Assembly (NCBI GenBank): GCA_963709505.1 | Contig: CAVPXC010000018.1 | Span: 1-64,000, forward strand | DNA from: CAVPXC01 sp963709505 | GTDB taxonomy: Bacteria > Chloroflexota > Anaerolineae > JAAEKA01 | Reading direction: 5' to 3' | DNA length: 64,000 nucleotides | Shown here: piece after piece, positions 47,932 through 55,134 of the stretch | Position numbering within the stretch: position 1 is the first letter of the stretch | How the letters are laid out: the number at the start of each line of letters is the position of its first letter | Translations under genes and position numbers: made by a program | Notes under the pieces: model-generated | What the model was told of the DNA's origin: nothing | The model's input: the letters and a program-made list of their open reading frames with translations, nothing else | Databases searched by the model: none

Positions 47932-47943
47932 TGCGGGATTATA
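47932..47943 (-). promoter_or_regulatory. Predicted -10 element upstream of the BMP lipoprotein gene
   Basis: TATAAT at 47943-47938 lies about 200 bp before the ATG; the -35 is weak. The 367-bp gap (47741-48107) also holds a GGTTGCAGGTTGCAAG array. The leader has no riboswitch I can recognise. Confidence 0.4.
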
Positions 47944-48024
47944 CCACACGGCCCAAAAACGCGCATACTTGCGCCATGGCTGTGTAATTATCTTTGTGAT
48001 TTACGGATGGTGGGGCAAGTGTCC

Positions 48025-48071
48025 CAGGTTGCAGGTTGCAAGTCTTCTGCAACCTGCAACCTGCAACCTTT
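48025..48071. repeat. Inverted array of the word AGGTTGCAGGTTGCAAG
   Basis: CAGGTTGCAGGTTGCAAG and the complementary GCAACCTGCAACCTGCAACC form a hairpin around TCTTCT. Confidence 0.8.
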
Positions 48072-48107
48072 GTGGTGCTGCGAAGTGGTTGCGCCCAAAA
48101 CGCCAAC

Positions 48108-48533
48108 CTAGATGTCAGTAAGGACATGTAGCAGCGCCGCCGCATAGGTCTCGCCAGGGTCGAACTCCTCAAAGCGCAGTTTCTGTCCGCGATAGTGGAT
48201 GTCGCAGCGGTAGCCCAACTGCGTGGTGCTGAATACCAGCGCTGGCTGCGGCTCGCCTGGCAACCGCTCCTCCAGCATCTCTCGCAGCTGATCCTCGCGC
48301 GGCAGCCAGACCACCTCGCCGGCCCATAGGTGGTCGAGCGCCCAATCGGCGCTGCCGTGAAAGGTGATGGCGAGCCTGCCGCTGATCGGCTCGGCCATGA
48401 TCATCATGTCGTTGATGACGAAGATCTGATCCTCGAAATCGGGCGATGGGATGATAAAAAAATCGAGCGTGCGCGGCGTCCACTCCATGCCGGCCTCGCG
48501 TAGGGCAGATGCTGTGCCTATTGACACCATCAT
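48108..48533 (-). CDS. Conserved-looking protein of unknown function
   Basis: About 141 residues starting MMVSIGTASALREAGMEWTP. Mixed alpha/beta sequence (FFIIPSPDFEDQIFVINDMM, AVTFHGSADWAL type) without a recognised motif. AAGGAG precedes the paired ATG codons at 48533 and 48530. It follows a 69-residue gene whose stop is 2 bp away, so the two are co-translated. Confidence 0.7.
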   Translation of the reverse strand: MMVSIGTASALREAGMEWTPRTLDFFIIPSPDFEDQIFVINDMMIMAEPISGRLAITFHGSADWALDHLWAGEVVWLPREDQLREMLEERLPGEPQPALVFSTTQLGYRCDIHYRGQKLRFEEFDPGETYAAALLHVLTDI

Positions 48534-48534
48534 T

Positions 48535-48744
48535 TCACTCCTTGTCCGACTCAGACTGTGCAACGTGCCGGATCCGGCGCGTGTTGGTCACAAACCACAT
48601 ACTGCCGTTGGGCAGCCGCACCCACAGGCCCGGTGCCTGGAACCCAACCACCGCACCGCGCAGCCATTCACTCCAGCCCGCTTGCTCGAACAGAATCTCA
48701 ACCACATCGCCCGCGGCATACTGCTCACTCAGCCTCTTTGCCAT
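48535..48744 (-). CDS. Small beta-rich protein of unknown function
   Basis: 69 residues (MAKRLSEQYAAGDVVEILFE...). A GAGAGGCAGGT site precedes the ATG. The central beta strands (LRGAVVGFQAPGLWVRLPNG, SMWFVTN) suggest an SH3-like or agenet-like small barrel. It is coupled to the 48533 gene. Confidence 0.65.
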   Translation of the reverse strand: MAKRLSEQYAAGDVVEILFEQAGWSEWLRGAVVGFQAPGLWVRLPNGSMWFVTNTRRIRHVAQSESDKE

Positions 48745-48749
48745 ACCTG

Positions 48750-48830
48750 CCTCTCATTTCACCTGACACCTGACACTCCGACACTCATCACTCATCCCTC
48801 CTCACTCACCACTCAAACTCCCCCTCCATC
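48750..48830. repeat. Mixed word array (CACCTGACAC and ACTCATCACTC words)
   Basis: TTCACCTGACACCTGACACTC is followed by CATCACTCATCCCTCCTCAC and ACCACTC words. It reaches into the phzF 3' end and combines the words seen at 543 and 44873, so one locus can carry two words. Confidence 0.7.
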
Positions 48831-49741
48831 ACCTTCACCACATCGCCGCTGACACGCACCATCGTGATGTCTGCCGCGGCGCCTTCGACCTCGACCGTGA
48901 CCTGGCTGGGGCGGCCCATTTCCAGGCCTTGTTCGGTCTGGATGACGGTCACCGGCGGTGTGGCTGGCAGGAGATGGTGGTGCACCAAGTAGGATGCCAA
49001 TCCGCCGCTGGCAGAGCCGGTGGCGGGATCTTCCGGCACGCCCGAGGCTGGAGCGAAGAAACGCATGTGCACATCCCGGCCGGGCAGCGCCGTTTCCAGC
49101 GTGAAGACGGCCACATCCACCGCCGACAGGCCCAACTCGCTGCACAACTCGCTCAGCATGGATACGTCAAGGTGCGGAGGCCGGATGCTACTCACCTCTC
49201 GCAACGAGCGCACGGGCACAAAGAGCTGTGGAAACCCGGTTGAGACCACTTGTACCGAGGTACCAACGTCTGTGATGGCCTCCACCGGCAGCGACAAGGC
49301 TCGGGCCAGCCGTTGTACCTGGGGGCCATCGGCCACGGCCAGGAACTCGGGGCGCTGGTGATCGGTGACGACGCGGGTTACGCGGCCATCGGCCACCCAA
49401 AGCTGCGCTGAGCGCAGCCCAACGCCCAACTCGAACGTCACCCGGGTGAGTGGTTCTTGCAGCTTCACCCGACCGAGATGGGTCAACACCCAGTGCGTTC
49501 CTACCAGCGGGTGGCCCGCAAAGGGTATCTCGGTGGTGGGCATGAAGATGTGTACTTTGAAGTCGGCGCTAGGCGTCTCAGGCGGCAAGACGAAGGTCGT
49601 CTCCGAGAGATTCGGCTCGAGGGCGAGCTGCTGCATCTCCTCGCTACTCAGGCCCAGGGCGTCGGGGAAGACAGCCAGCGGGTTGCCGCCGAAGGGCCGG
49701 TCGGTGAAGACGTCAACTTGGATAAATCGATAAGCGGGCAT
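48806..49741 (-). CDS. PhzF-family isomerase-like protein
   Basis: 311 residues with the family start MPAYRFIQVDVFTDRPFGGN and PLAVF, the EPNLSETTFVLPP segment containing the catalytic glutamate, and the second-domain motif PEDPATGSASGGLASYLVHH. PhzF proteins isomerise small metabolites; the natural substrate here is unknown. ATG at 49741 is chosen; the longer open frame overlaps the neighbouring gene. Confidence 0.92.
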   Translation of the reverse strand: MPAYRFIQVDVFTDRPFGGNPLAVFPDALGLSSEEMQQLALEPNLSETTFVLPPETPSADFKVHIFMPTTEIPFAGHPLVGTHWVLTHLGRVKLQEPLTRVTFELGVGLRSAQLWVADGRVTRVVTDHQRPEFLAVADGPQVQRLARALSLPVEAITDVGTSVQVVSTGFPQLFVPVRSLREVSSIRPPHLDVSMLSELCSELGLSAVDVAVFTLETALPGRDVHMRFFAPASGVPEDPATGSASGGLASYLVHHHLLPATPPVTVIQTEQGLEMGRPSQVTVEVEGAAADITMVRVSGDVVKVMEGEFEW

Positions 49742-49772
49742 GGGGTCGTCTCTATGTGTCGACGAGTCGACG

Positions 49773-50160
49773 TTACGGCGTTGGCTCGTCCGGGCTGATG
49801 GCGTCGAGGATTGCGCCGAGCATCGCCAACCGGGCACGCACGGGCACCCCTGACACGCGCGAGGCGGAAGAGCATCCAGCGGCTCAAGGCATCTAGCGTT
49901 GGGTCGGGCAGTGCCGAGAACACCTGTCGGGCCACGCCGTCGTCGACCACCGCCAGTGGCTTGGCGATTGCGATCAGGCGTTCAAGCTCGGTGCGGCCCA
50001 GCAGCTGGCGCTCGCCGGTGTCGGTTACACTCATCGGCCGGTCAACGGTAGGGTCGGCCTGGCCGATCTCAACGGCACGCTCGATCGCTGCGCCGAGGTC
50101 GGTGTATCGCTCCTTGCGCAGCCGTCCTGCCGGGTCGGCGATGTCTAGGAAATACTCCAT
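49773..50160 (-). CDS. Small helical protein of unknown function, one apparent frameshift
   Basis: MEYFLDIADPAGRLRKERYT opens a helical, charged protein (RTELERLIAIAKPLAVVDDG). After about 103 residues the frame shifts near 49860; removing one base gives RVSGVPVRARLAMLGAILDA and a TAA at 49773, for about 128 residues. It starts 4 bp after the RNase HI stop and has no visible Shine-Dalgarno sequence. Confidence 0.6.
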
Positions 50161-50163
50161 GGC

Positions 50164-50676
50164 TCAGGTCATCCAGTTGTGGGAGGGACCGGGCTTTGGC
50201 TTACCGCGCTCGTACACCTCGTCGGACGGCAGGTTGGACTGATGTGCCGCAGCCACCGACAGCTCATCACAACGCTCGTTCTCCGGGTTGCCGGCGTGGC
50301 CCCGGACCCACACGACACGGACGCCGTGTTTCTCCAGCAGGTCCAGCAGCAGTTCCCACAGGTCAGGGTTGAGCGCCTTGTCCTTGGCGGTGCGCATCCA
50401 GCCACTAGCCCGCCACTTCTTAGCCCAACCTTTTTCGATGGCATCGGCCACGTAGCGCGAGTCGGTGTAGAGCGTGACCGAACAGCGGACCTTGAGGCTT
50501 TCCAAAGCCCGGATCGCCGCGGTCAGCTCCATGCGGTTGTTGGTGGTCAGCCGGTAGCCGCCGGAAAGCTCCTTGCGATGCTGGTTCGAAATCATGACGA
50601 CGCCATAACCGCCCGGGCCGGGGTTGCCCAGCGCGCCGCCGTCGGTGTAGATTGTAACTTGGGGTAACTCGCTCAT
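50164..50676 (-). CDS. rnhA: Ribonuclease HI
   Basis: 170 residues with the catalytic acidic residues in TIYTDGGALGNPGPGGYG (Asp), MELTAAIRALE (Glu), LYTDSRYVADAI (Asp) and GHAGNPENERCDELS (His and Asp). It degrades RNA in RNA-DNA hybrids. ATG at 50676 follows AGAGGT; an ATG in frame at 50703 lacks a site. The C-terminal 25 residues are variable. Confidence 0.95.
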   Translation of the reverse strand: MSELPQVTIYTDGGALGNPGPGGYGVVMISNQHRKELSGGYRLTTNNRMELTAAIRALESLKVRCSVTLYTDSRYVADAIEKGWAKKWRASGWMRTAKDKALNPDLWELLLDLLEKHGVRVVWVRGHAGNPENERCDELSVAAAHQSNLPSDEVYERGKPKPGPSHNWMT

Positions 50677-50755
50677 GAGACCTCTGGGCGGCAAGTGTAC
50701 CACAAAGTAGGTGTTAGGAGAAACGGGTTGGTGTGGGTATAATTGCGCCGAACGT

Positions 50756-51140
50756 AACCTAACCCCCCGGCCCCCTTCCCTGGGAGGGAAGGGGGAGTGT
50801 TGGCAAGCTCGTCCTCTCCCAAGCGCGTCCTCTCCTTCGAGGAAGAGGGCAGGGGGAGAGGTTTACTTGGGCGGAGACAACCTAACCCCCCGGCCCCCTT
50901 CCCTGGGAGGGAAGGGGGAGTGTTGGCAAGCGCGTCCTCTCCTTCGAGGAAGAGGGCAGGGAGGGGTTTACTTGGGCGGAGACAACCTAACCCCCCGGCC
51001 CCCTTCCCTGGGAGGGGAAGGGGGAGTGTTGGCAAGCGCGTCCTCTCCTTCGAGGAAGAGGGCAGGGGGAGAGGTTTACTTGGGCGGAGACAACCTAACC
51101 CCCCCGGCCCCCTTCCCTGGGAGGGAAGGGGGAGTGTGGC
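50756..51140. repeat. Tandem array of about 107-bp units (CCCTTCCCTGGGAGGGAAGG type)
   Basis: Four copies begin near 50761, 50884, 50989 and 51097, the last one partial. Each holds GGCCCCCTTCCCTGGGAGGG, TTGGCAAGCGCGTCCTCTCC and GGGCAGGGGGAGAGGTTTAC segments that can form hairpins. The array is open in frame with the DUF559 gene that follows. It shares its GGCAGGGGGAGAGGTTT core with the array at 53595. Confidence 0.9.
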
Positions 51141-51192
51141 AAGCTTGGCAAACTTCTGGCGGGAACACCTGGAGGAGGATTCTGGAGGATCT

Positions 51193-51567
51193 ATGCAACC
51201 ACGCAACATTGTTCGCGGTCAGTCGGTCGACGCGGCGAAGGTCGAGCGGGCCAAGGAGCTGCGTCGCAACCAGACGCCAGAGGAAAAGATCCTGTGGCAG
51301 GCGTTACGCCGCAACCAACTGGAGGGCCGACACTTCCGTCGCCAACAAGTCATCGACGGCTTCATTGTTGACTTCTACTGCCACTCGGTTGGCTTGGCGG
51401 TGGAGTTGGACGGTGGGGTTCATGATCAGCAACTCGGTTATGACCGAGAACGCGACGAAGTGTTGGCTCGTCGTGGTATTCGCGTTCTCCGCATACGCAA
51501 CGCTGAAATCAGGCGGGACCTGAACGCGATGCTGGAGAAGATCGCTGCAGAATGCCGCAGAACCTAA
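51193..51567 (+). CDS. DUF559 (Vsr-like endonuclease fold) protein
   Basis: 124 residues with RNQTPEEKILWQALRRNQLEG, FRRQQVIDGFIVDFYCHSVG and LAVELDGGVHDQ, where D...D...ExD-type residues form the putative nuclease site of the Vsr/PD-(D/E)xK fold. ATG at 51193 follows GGAGGATCT. The frame extends upstream through the tandem repeats, giving a proline-rich extension that is unlikely to be translated. Function unknown. Confidence 0.85.
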   Translation: MQPRNIVRGQSVDAAKVERAKELRRNQTPEEKILWQALRRNQLEGRHFRRQQVIDGFIVDFYCHSVGLAVELDGGVHDQQLGYDRERDEVLARRGIRVLRIRNAEIRRDLNAMLEKIAAECRRT

Positions 51568-51609
51568 CCGTTCTCCGAAACTTACACAAATCTACCATCG
51601 CTGGACCCG

Positions 51610-51662
51610 TCATGCCTGTCTGCCGACCTGGCTGCCGCCAGGCAGGTCAGGCAGGCGAGTCG
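51610..51662. repeat. CCTGTCTGCC/GGCAGGTCAGGCAGG repeat
   Basis: CATGCCTGTCTGCCGACCTG and GGCAGGTCAGGCAGGCGAG are arranged inverted around GCTGCCGCCA, at the 3' side of the IS607 tnpB gene. Confidence 0.6.
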
Positions 51663-51663
51663 G

Positions 51664-52877
51664 TCAGGTAGATCGACGTTCGGTTCCTGCTTCAGCGAGA
51701 ACTGCCTGGAACCCAGGGCTTACACTCTCTCCACAGGCGTAGCTTCCCGCGGAACTCGCGGTAGTCCATGCGGCCAGATTCAACGCCGCATTCAGATCGC
51801 GGCCCATGATTAGGCCGCAACGGTCACAGGTGTATGTACGCTCGCTCAAGACCATTTCGGTCTTGACGTGACCGCATGACGAACAGCGCTTGGTCGAGGG
51901 GTAGAAACGACCGGCGACGACGACAGCGCAGCCATACCAGGCGCCCTTGTAGGTCAATTGCCGTCGAAACTCGGCCATCCCCACGTCGGCGATAGCCTGG
52001 GCCAGATGATGGTTCTGCAACATCCCGCGCACATTCAGGTCCTCCAGCACCACGACTGACTTGGTTCTCGCCAGCCGGCTGGTGGCCTGATGGAGCGCGT
52101 TTTGACGCACGTTGGCGACGCGACGGTGCGCCTGTGCCAGTTGCTTGACCGCCTTGGCCCGGTTGGCGCTGCCCTTCTGCCGCCGCGAGACGCAGCGCTG
52201 CCGCCGCCGGAGCTTAGCCAGGTCGCGGCGCAGCGCTCTGGGGTTCTCGACGACCATCCCGTCGCTCACGGTGGCCAGCGTCGCGATCCCCAGATCGACG
52301 CCGGCCACAGGCTTGCCGGCGTCGCCGACCGGAGCAGGCAGCTCCATCTCGACCTGGAGCGAGACAAACCAACGGCTTGCCCGTTCGCTGACCGTTGCGC
52401 TCAGGACACGAACCCCGCTCGTGGGCAAGTAGCCGCGTTCCTTCAGGCGCAGACGACCGAGCCGCGGCAATTGGATCGCATCGTCGAACACCCGGATGAC
52501 GCCGGTGAGACGAAAGCTGCCGCGCCCGCGTTTCTTGGACTTGAAGCGCGGGTAGCGACCTTGCCCGGCTTGCCCGCCTTCTTCTCGCGCACTCGCCTGA
52601 AGAAATGATCGAACGCCCGGTCGAGGTTGCGCAGCGCCTCCTGCGGCGCACACTTGGACACCTGGTACATCCACCCCAGCTCGGTCTTTTTGAGCGCATT
52701 CAGCTCCCGGTGCAGATCAATCGCCGTCGGCGTCTTCTGACCGGCTTTGAAGGCCTCGATCTTGCGCGCCAAGGCCCAGTTGTAGGCATAGCGCGCCGCG
52801 CCAGCGTGCCTGGCGCAGGCGGTGCGCTGCACATCGTTCAAGTCGAGTTCGGTCCTGAAAGCTCGCTGTGCGATCAT
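51664..52877 (-). CDS. tnpB: TnpB RNA-guided nuclease-like protein of IS607, one apparent frameshift
   Basis: The first frame (52877 on) carries the N-terminal part (AFRTELDLNDVQRTACARHA, YNWALARKIEAFKAG); the second (from about 52558) begins RYPRFKSKKRGRGSFRLTGV and includes the RuvC-like motifs GVDLGIATLATV, VLEDLNV and the zinc-ribbon CSSCGHVK...CDRCG with DLNAALNLA. One missing base near 52558 explains the break. TnpB proteins are RNA-guided DNA nucleases related to Cas12. About 403 residues in total. Confidence 0.88.
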
Positions 52878-53530
52878 AGCTGCTCCGCCGCGGCGCGCAA
52901 GCTCTCGATCAATTGGCGGTTCTTGCGACTGCGGCTGCCGTAGAGCCGGGCCGAGAAGACCGTGATGATCTCCAGAACATCTTGCGTGAGTTCTTCCTCG
53001 AAACTTGCCGGCTGCTGACCCTGGTTGATGATCACCACCTCGGTGTTGGTCAACTCACACAGTGAGAAGACGATCTCCGACCCAAAGCGCAGCAATCGGT
53101 CCTTGTGCGTCAGCACCAGCCGTCCCACCTCGCCGGCGCCAATCCGCTTGATCAGTTGCTGCAGGCCGCGCTTGTGGTAGTTCAGACCTGAGCCAAAGTC
53201 CTGGATCACCTCGTAGCTCCAGCCGTTGGCGGCGCAGAAAGTCTCCAGCAAGGCCACTTGACGCGTCAGGTCGTCGCGCTGGTCGTGACTGGACACGCGA
53301 GCGTAGGCCACGGTCAGCCGGCCGGGTAAGCCACGGTCGGCCGGTTGCCCTTCGCGTACGCGGGGGCCAGCCGGCAGGCGTGGGGCAACCCCGTGCAGTT
53401 TCGCCAGATCGTACCGTCGATGCCCATTGGGCGTACGCTCGACCTCGATCTTGCCGGCTGCTTCCCAGCGGCGCAGCGTCTCCTGCGAGACGCCGAGTTC
53501 TTTGGCTGCCTGACCGATGCTCACTTTCAT
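52874..53530 (-). CDS. tnpA: IS607 TnpA: MerR-type helix-turn-helix plus serine recombinase
   Basis: 218 residues. KVSIGQAAKELGVSQETLRR with WEAAGKIEVERTPNGHRRYD is the MerR-like DNA-binding domain; VAYARVSSHDQRDDLTRQV contains the catalytic serine of the resolvase domain, and LVLTHKDRLLRFGSEIVFSL follows. Between them a proline-rich linker (APRLPAGPRVREGQPADRG) is encoded partly by a CGCGTACGC palindrome copy. ATG at 53530. It catalyses element excision and insertion. Confidence 0.92.
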   Translation of the reverse strand: MKVSIGQAAKELGVSQETLRRWEAAGKIEVERTPNGHRRYDLAKLHGVAPRLPAGPRVREGQPADRGLPGRLTVAYARVSSHDQRDDLTRQVALLETFCAANGWSYEVIQDFGSGLNYHKRGLQQLIKRIGAGEVGRLVLTHKDRLLRFGSEIVFSLCELTNTEVVIINQGQQPASFEEELTQDVLEIITVFSARLYGSRSRKNRQLIESLRAAAEQL

Positions 53531-53594
53531 GGTCAAGCATTATACTAGAAATGCCAAGAAAAGACAAATAATGAGTACTTATCAAGTAGCAGTT

Positions 53595-54076
53595 ACTAAC
53601 CCCCCAACCCCCTTCCCTCGAAGGGAAGGGGGAGCAATGATGGCTCTGCCAGTTCGAGAGCAGGGCCACATCGCGACTCCCCCTCGCCTCCGAGGAGAGG
53701 GGGCAGGGGGAGAGGTTTCCGATCAGGCATACCATCGTTCGAGGCAGGGGGAGAAAAGACGCCGCTTCCTGATCAAAAGCAAGGCCACATCGCGACTCCC
53801 CCTCGCCTCCGAGGAGAGGGGGCAGGGGGAGAGGTTTCCGATCAGGCATACCATCGTTCGAGGCAGGGGGAGAAAAGACGCTGCTTCCTGATCAAAAGCA
53901 AGGCTATATCGCGACTCCCCCTCGCCTCCGAGGAGAGGGGGCAGGGGGAGAGGTTTCCGATCAGGCATACCATCGTTCGAGGCAGGGGGAGAAAAGACGC
54001 TGCTTCCTGATCAAAAGCAAGGCTATATCGCGACTCCCCCTCGCCTCCGAGGAGAGGGGGCAGGGGGAGAGGTTTC
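53595..54076. repeat. Tandem array of about 120-bp units (CTCCGAGGAGAGGGGGCAGG type)
   Basis: Copies start near 53664, 53780, 53900 and 54019; the last is incomplete. Each holds CTCGCCTCCGAGGAGAGGG (hairpin), GGTTTCCGATCAGGCATACC and GCTTCCTGATCAAAAGCAAG. The region 53537-54270 has no gene I can support apart from this array and the promoter at 54135. Confidence 0.9.
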
Positions 54077-54134
54077 CGAGATTCTCGAAGATCTCGGCTG
54101 CCCGCAAAGCGACGCGACTGCTTCCTTGGCCAGG

Positions 54135-54163
54135 TTGCGTCCAAGCTTGGCCGCACATATAAT
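54135..54163 (+). promoter_or_regulatory. Strong sigma70-like promoter
   Basis: TTGCGT (54135-54140) and TATAAT (54158-54163) with a 17-base spacer. It would start near 54170 and read the HipA-like remnant and the DUF3037 gene. Confidence 0.65.
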
Positions 54164-54270
54164 GTGACAGGCACAAGAGCGACTATGGCTCGGCAAGGCA
54201 ACATGAGCGTTCCTCTCCATCCAGAATCGCTGCCCGCCAAACTCTCGCTTGCTTGTCGGCCGAATTCTTG

Positions 54271-54656
54271 ATGATCCGATCCCTCCTGGCAACTCGCTAT
54301 CTCACACCTCTTCGAGAGGGCGGCTCGCTGCCGGCTATTGTCGAGGCCGACGACGGCGAGTTGTACGTGGGCCGGATGGCTACCAGGCGCACGTCCATAA
54401 TCATTTTCCACTGATAAAGCACCATGTCCTTCTGCCTCAGGCCAATGCTCTGCTTGAGGCTGATATCGTGCTGCGTGAGCGGCTTTCCCAGCCCATCATT
54501 GGCCAAATCATCCACGACGTTCCAGACGCCTGGTTAGAAGCCGATGGACCTGCCTTACAACCTGCCGCTGCCCGCGATGCCTATGCCACCTACCTCTGGC
54601 ACCGGATGGAGGCATCCGACGTTTTTGTAGAGGAGGCCATCCGTGCCCAACACTAG
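54271..54656 (+). pseudogene. HipA-like kinase remnant with internal deletion
   Basis: The start MIRSLLATRYLTPLREGGSL and PAIVEADDGELYV matches the N-terminus of HipA-like kinase-domain proteins. The sequence then jumps, in another frame, to a C-terminal-like part (FPLIKHHVLLPQANALLEAD, ATYLWHRMEASDVFVEEAI). Most of the kinase core is missing, so the gene is probably non-functional. The 3' end overlaps the DUF3037 gene, a frequent partner of these kinases. Confidence 0.65.
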
Positions 54657-55044
54657 CGCCTTCGAATATACCATCGTGCGCGTTGTCCCTCACGTCGAGC
54701 GTGAGGAGTTCGTCAATACTGGCGCGATACTCTTCTGCCGGCAGCTGCGTTTCTTGGAGTGCCGTATCGAGCTGGACGAAGCGCGGCTGCTTGCCCTGGC
54801 GCCGGATTGTGACGTTGTCGCCGTTCGCGCCCAGCTTGCACTGATCCCTGCGATCTGCGCCGGCGGCCCGGCGGCCGGCGAGTTGGCCGAGCTGGTCCAA
54901 GCCGAACGCTTCCGTTGGCTGGCCGCACCGCGCAGCACAGTGATCCAGGTGTCGCCCGTGCACAACGGGCTGTGCAACGACCCGCAAGCCGCTCTAACGG
55001 ATCTTTTCGAGCGCCTGGTGCTATCTGAGCGGCCTGCCACTTGA
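54643..55044 (+). CDS. DUF3037-family protein
   Basis: 133 residues beginning at a GTG (54643) seven bases after GAGGAGG. FEYTIVRVVPHVEREEFVNT followed by GAILFCRQLRFLECRI is the DUF3037 signature. Function unknown; genomic association with HipA-like kinases is common, and here the partner is broken. The gene itself appears intact. Confidence 0.85.
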   Translation: MPNTSAFEYTIVRVVPHVEREEFVNTGAILFCRQLRFLECRIELDEARLLALAPDCDVVAVRAQLALIPAICAGGPAAGELAELVQAERFRWLAAPRSTVIQVSPVHNGLCNDPQAALTDLFERLVLSERPAT

Positions 55045-55092
55045 GCAAGTTAGCGAAGCCAGCAGTTTGGTCCAATGTACCTCCGGTCTGAT

Positions 55093-55122
55093 CCGCGCCT
55101 CCGCCAATCCGTGGTTCTTAGG
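55093..55122 (+). promoter_or_regulatory. 30-base conserved leader element, copy B
   Basis: CCGCGCCTCCGCCAATCCGT followed by GGTTCTTAGG ends 12 bases before the ATG at 55135. It differs from copy A (21241-21270) by three transitions, and the CCGCG stem is kept through a G-U pair. Confidence 0.6.
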
Positions 55123-55134
55123 AAGGATGACCCC

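Larger units (their letters stand above)
51664..53530 (-). mobile_element. IS607-family insertion sequence
   Basis: It consists of a serine-recombinase TnpA gene followed by a TnpB gene with 4-bp overlap, the standard IS607 order. No terminal inverted repeats are expected in this family. It is bracketed by the 107-bp and 120-bp tandem arrays. The tnpB frameshift suggests the accessory gene may be inactive. Confidence 0.85.

Noticed and set aside
47741..47932. Purine riboswitch in the BMP lipoprotein leader
   Set aside because: A 190-base leader upstream of a purine-related gene invites this, but I could not find the conserved riboswitch core.
47433..48121. Plus-strand frames over the BMP gene and its upstream gap
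   Set aside because: They are antisense to the lipoprotein gene or run through a repeat array, and no start signals or motifs are seen.
50756..51140. Array of about 107-bp units as a CRISPR or as coding sequence
   Set aside because: There are no unique spacers. The translated text is repetitive and proline-rich, and the ribosome-binding site of the following gene marks its true start.
51664..53530. Composite transposon carrying the DUF559 gene
   Set aside because: Only one IS607 copy is present and the flanking arrays are not transposon ends, so a composite structure is not supported.
53595..54076. Tandem array as a CRISPR
   Set aside because: Units of 120 bp are repeated as a whole, without unique spacers of even length, and no cas genes are present.
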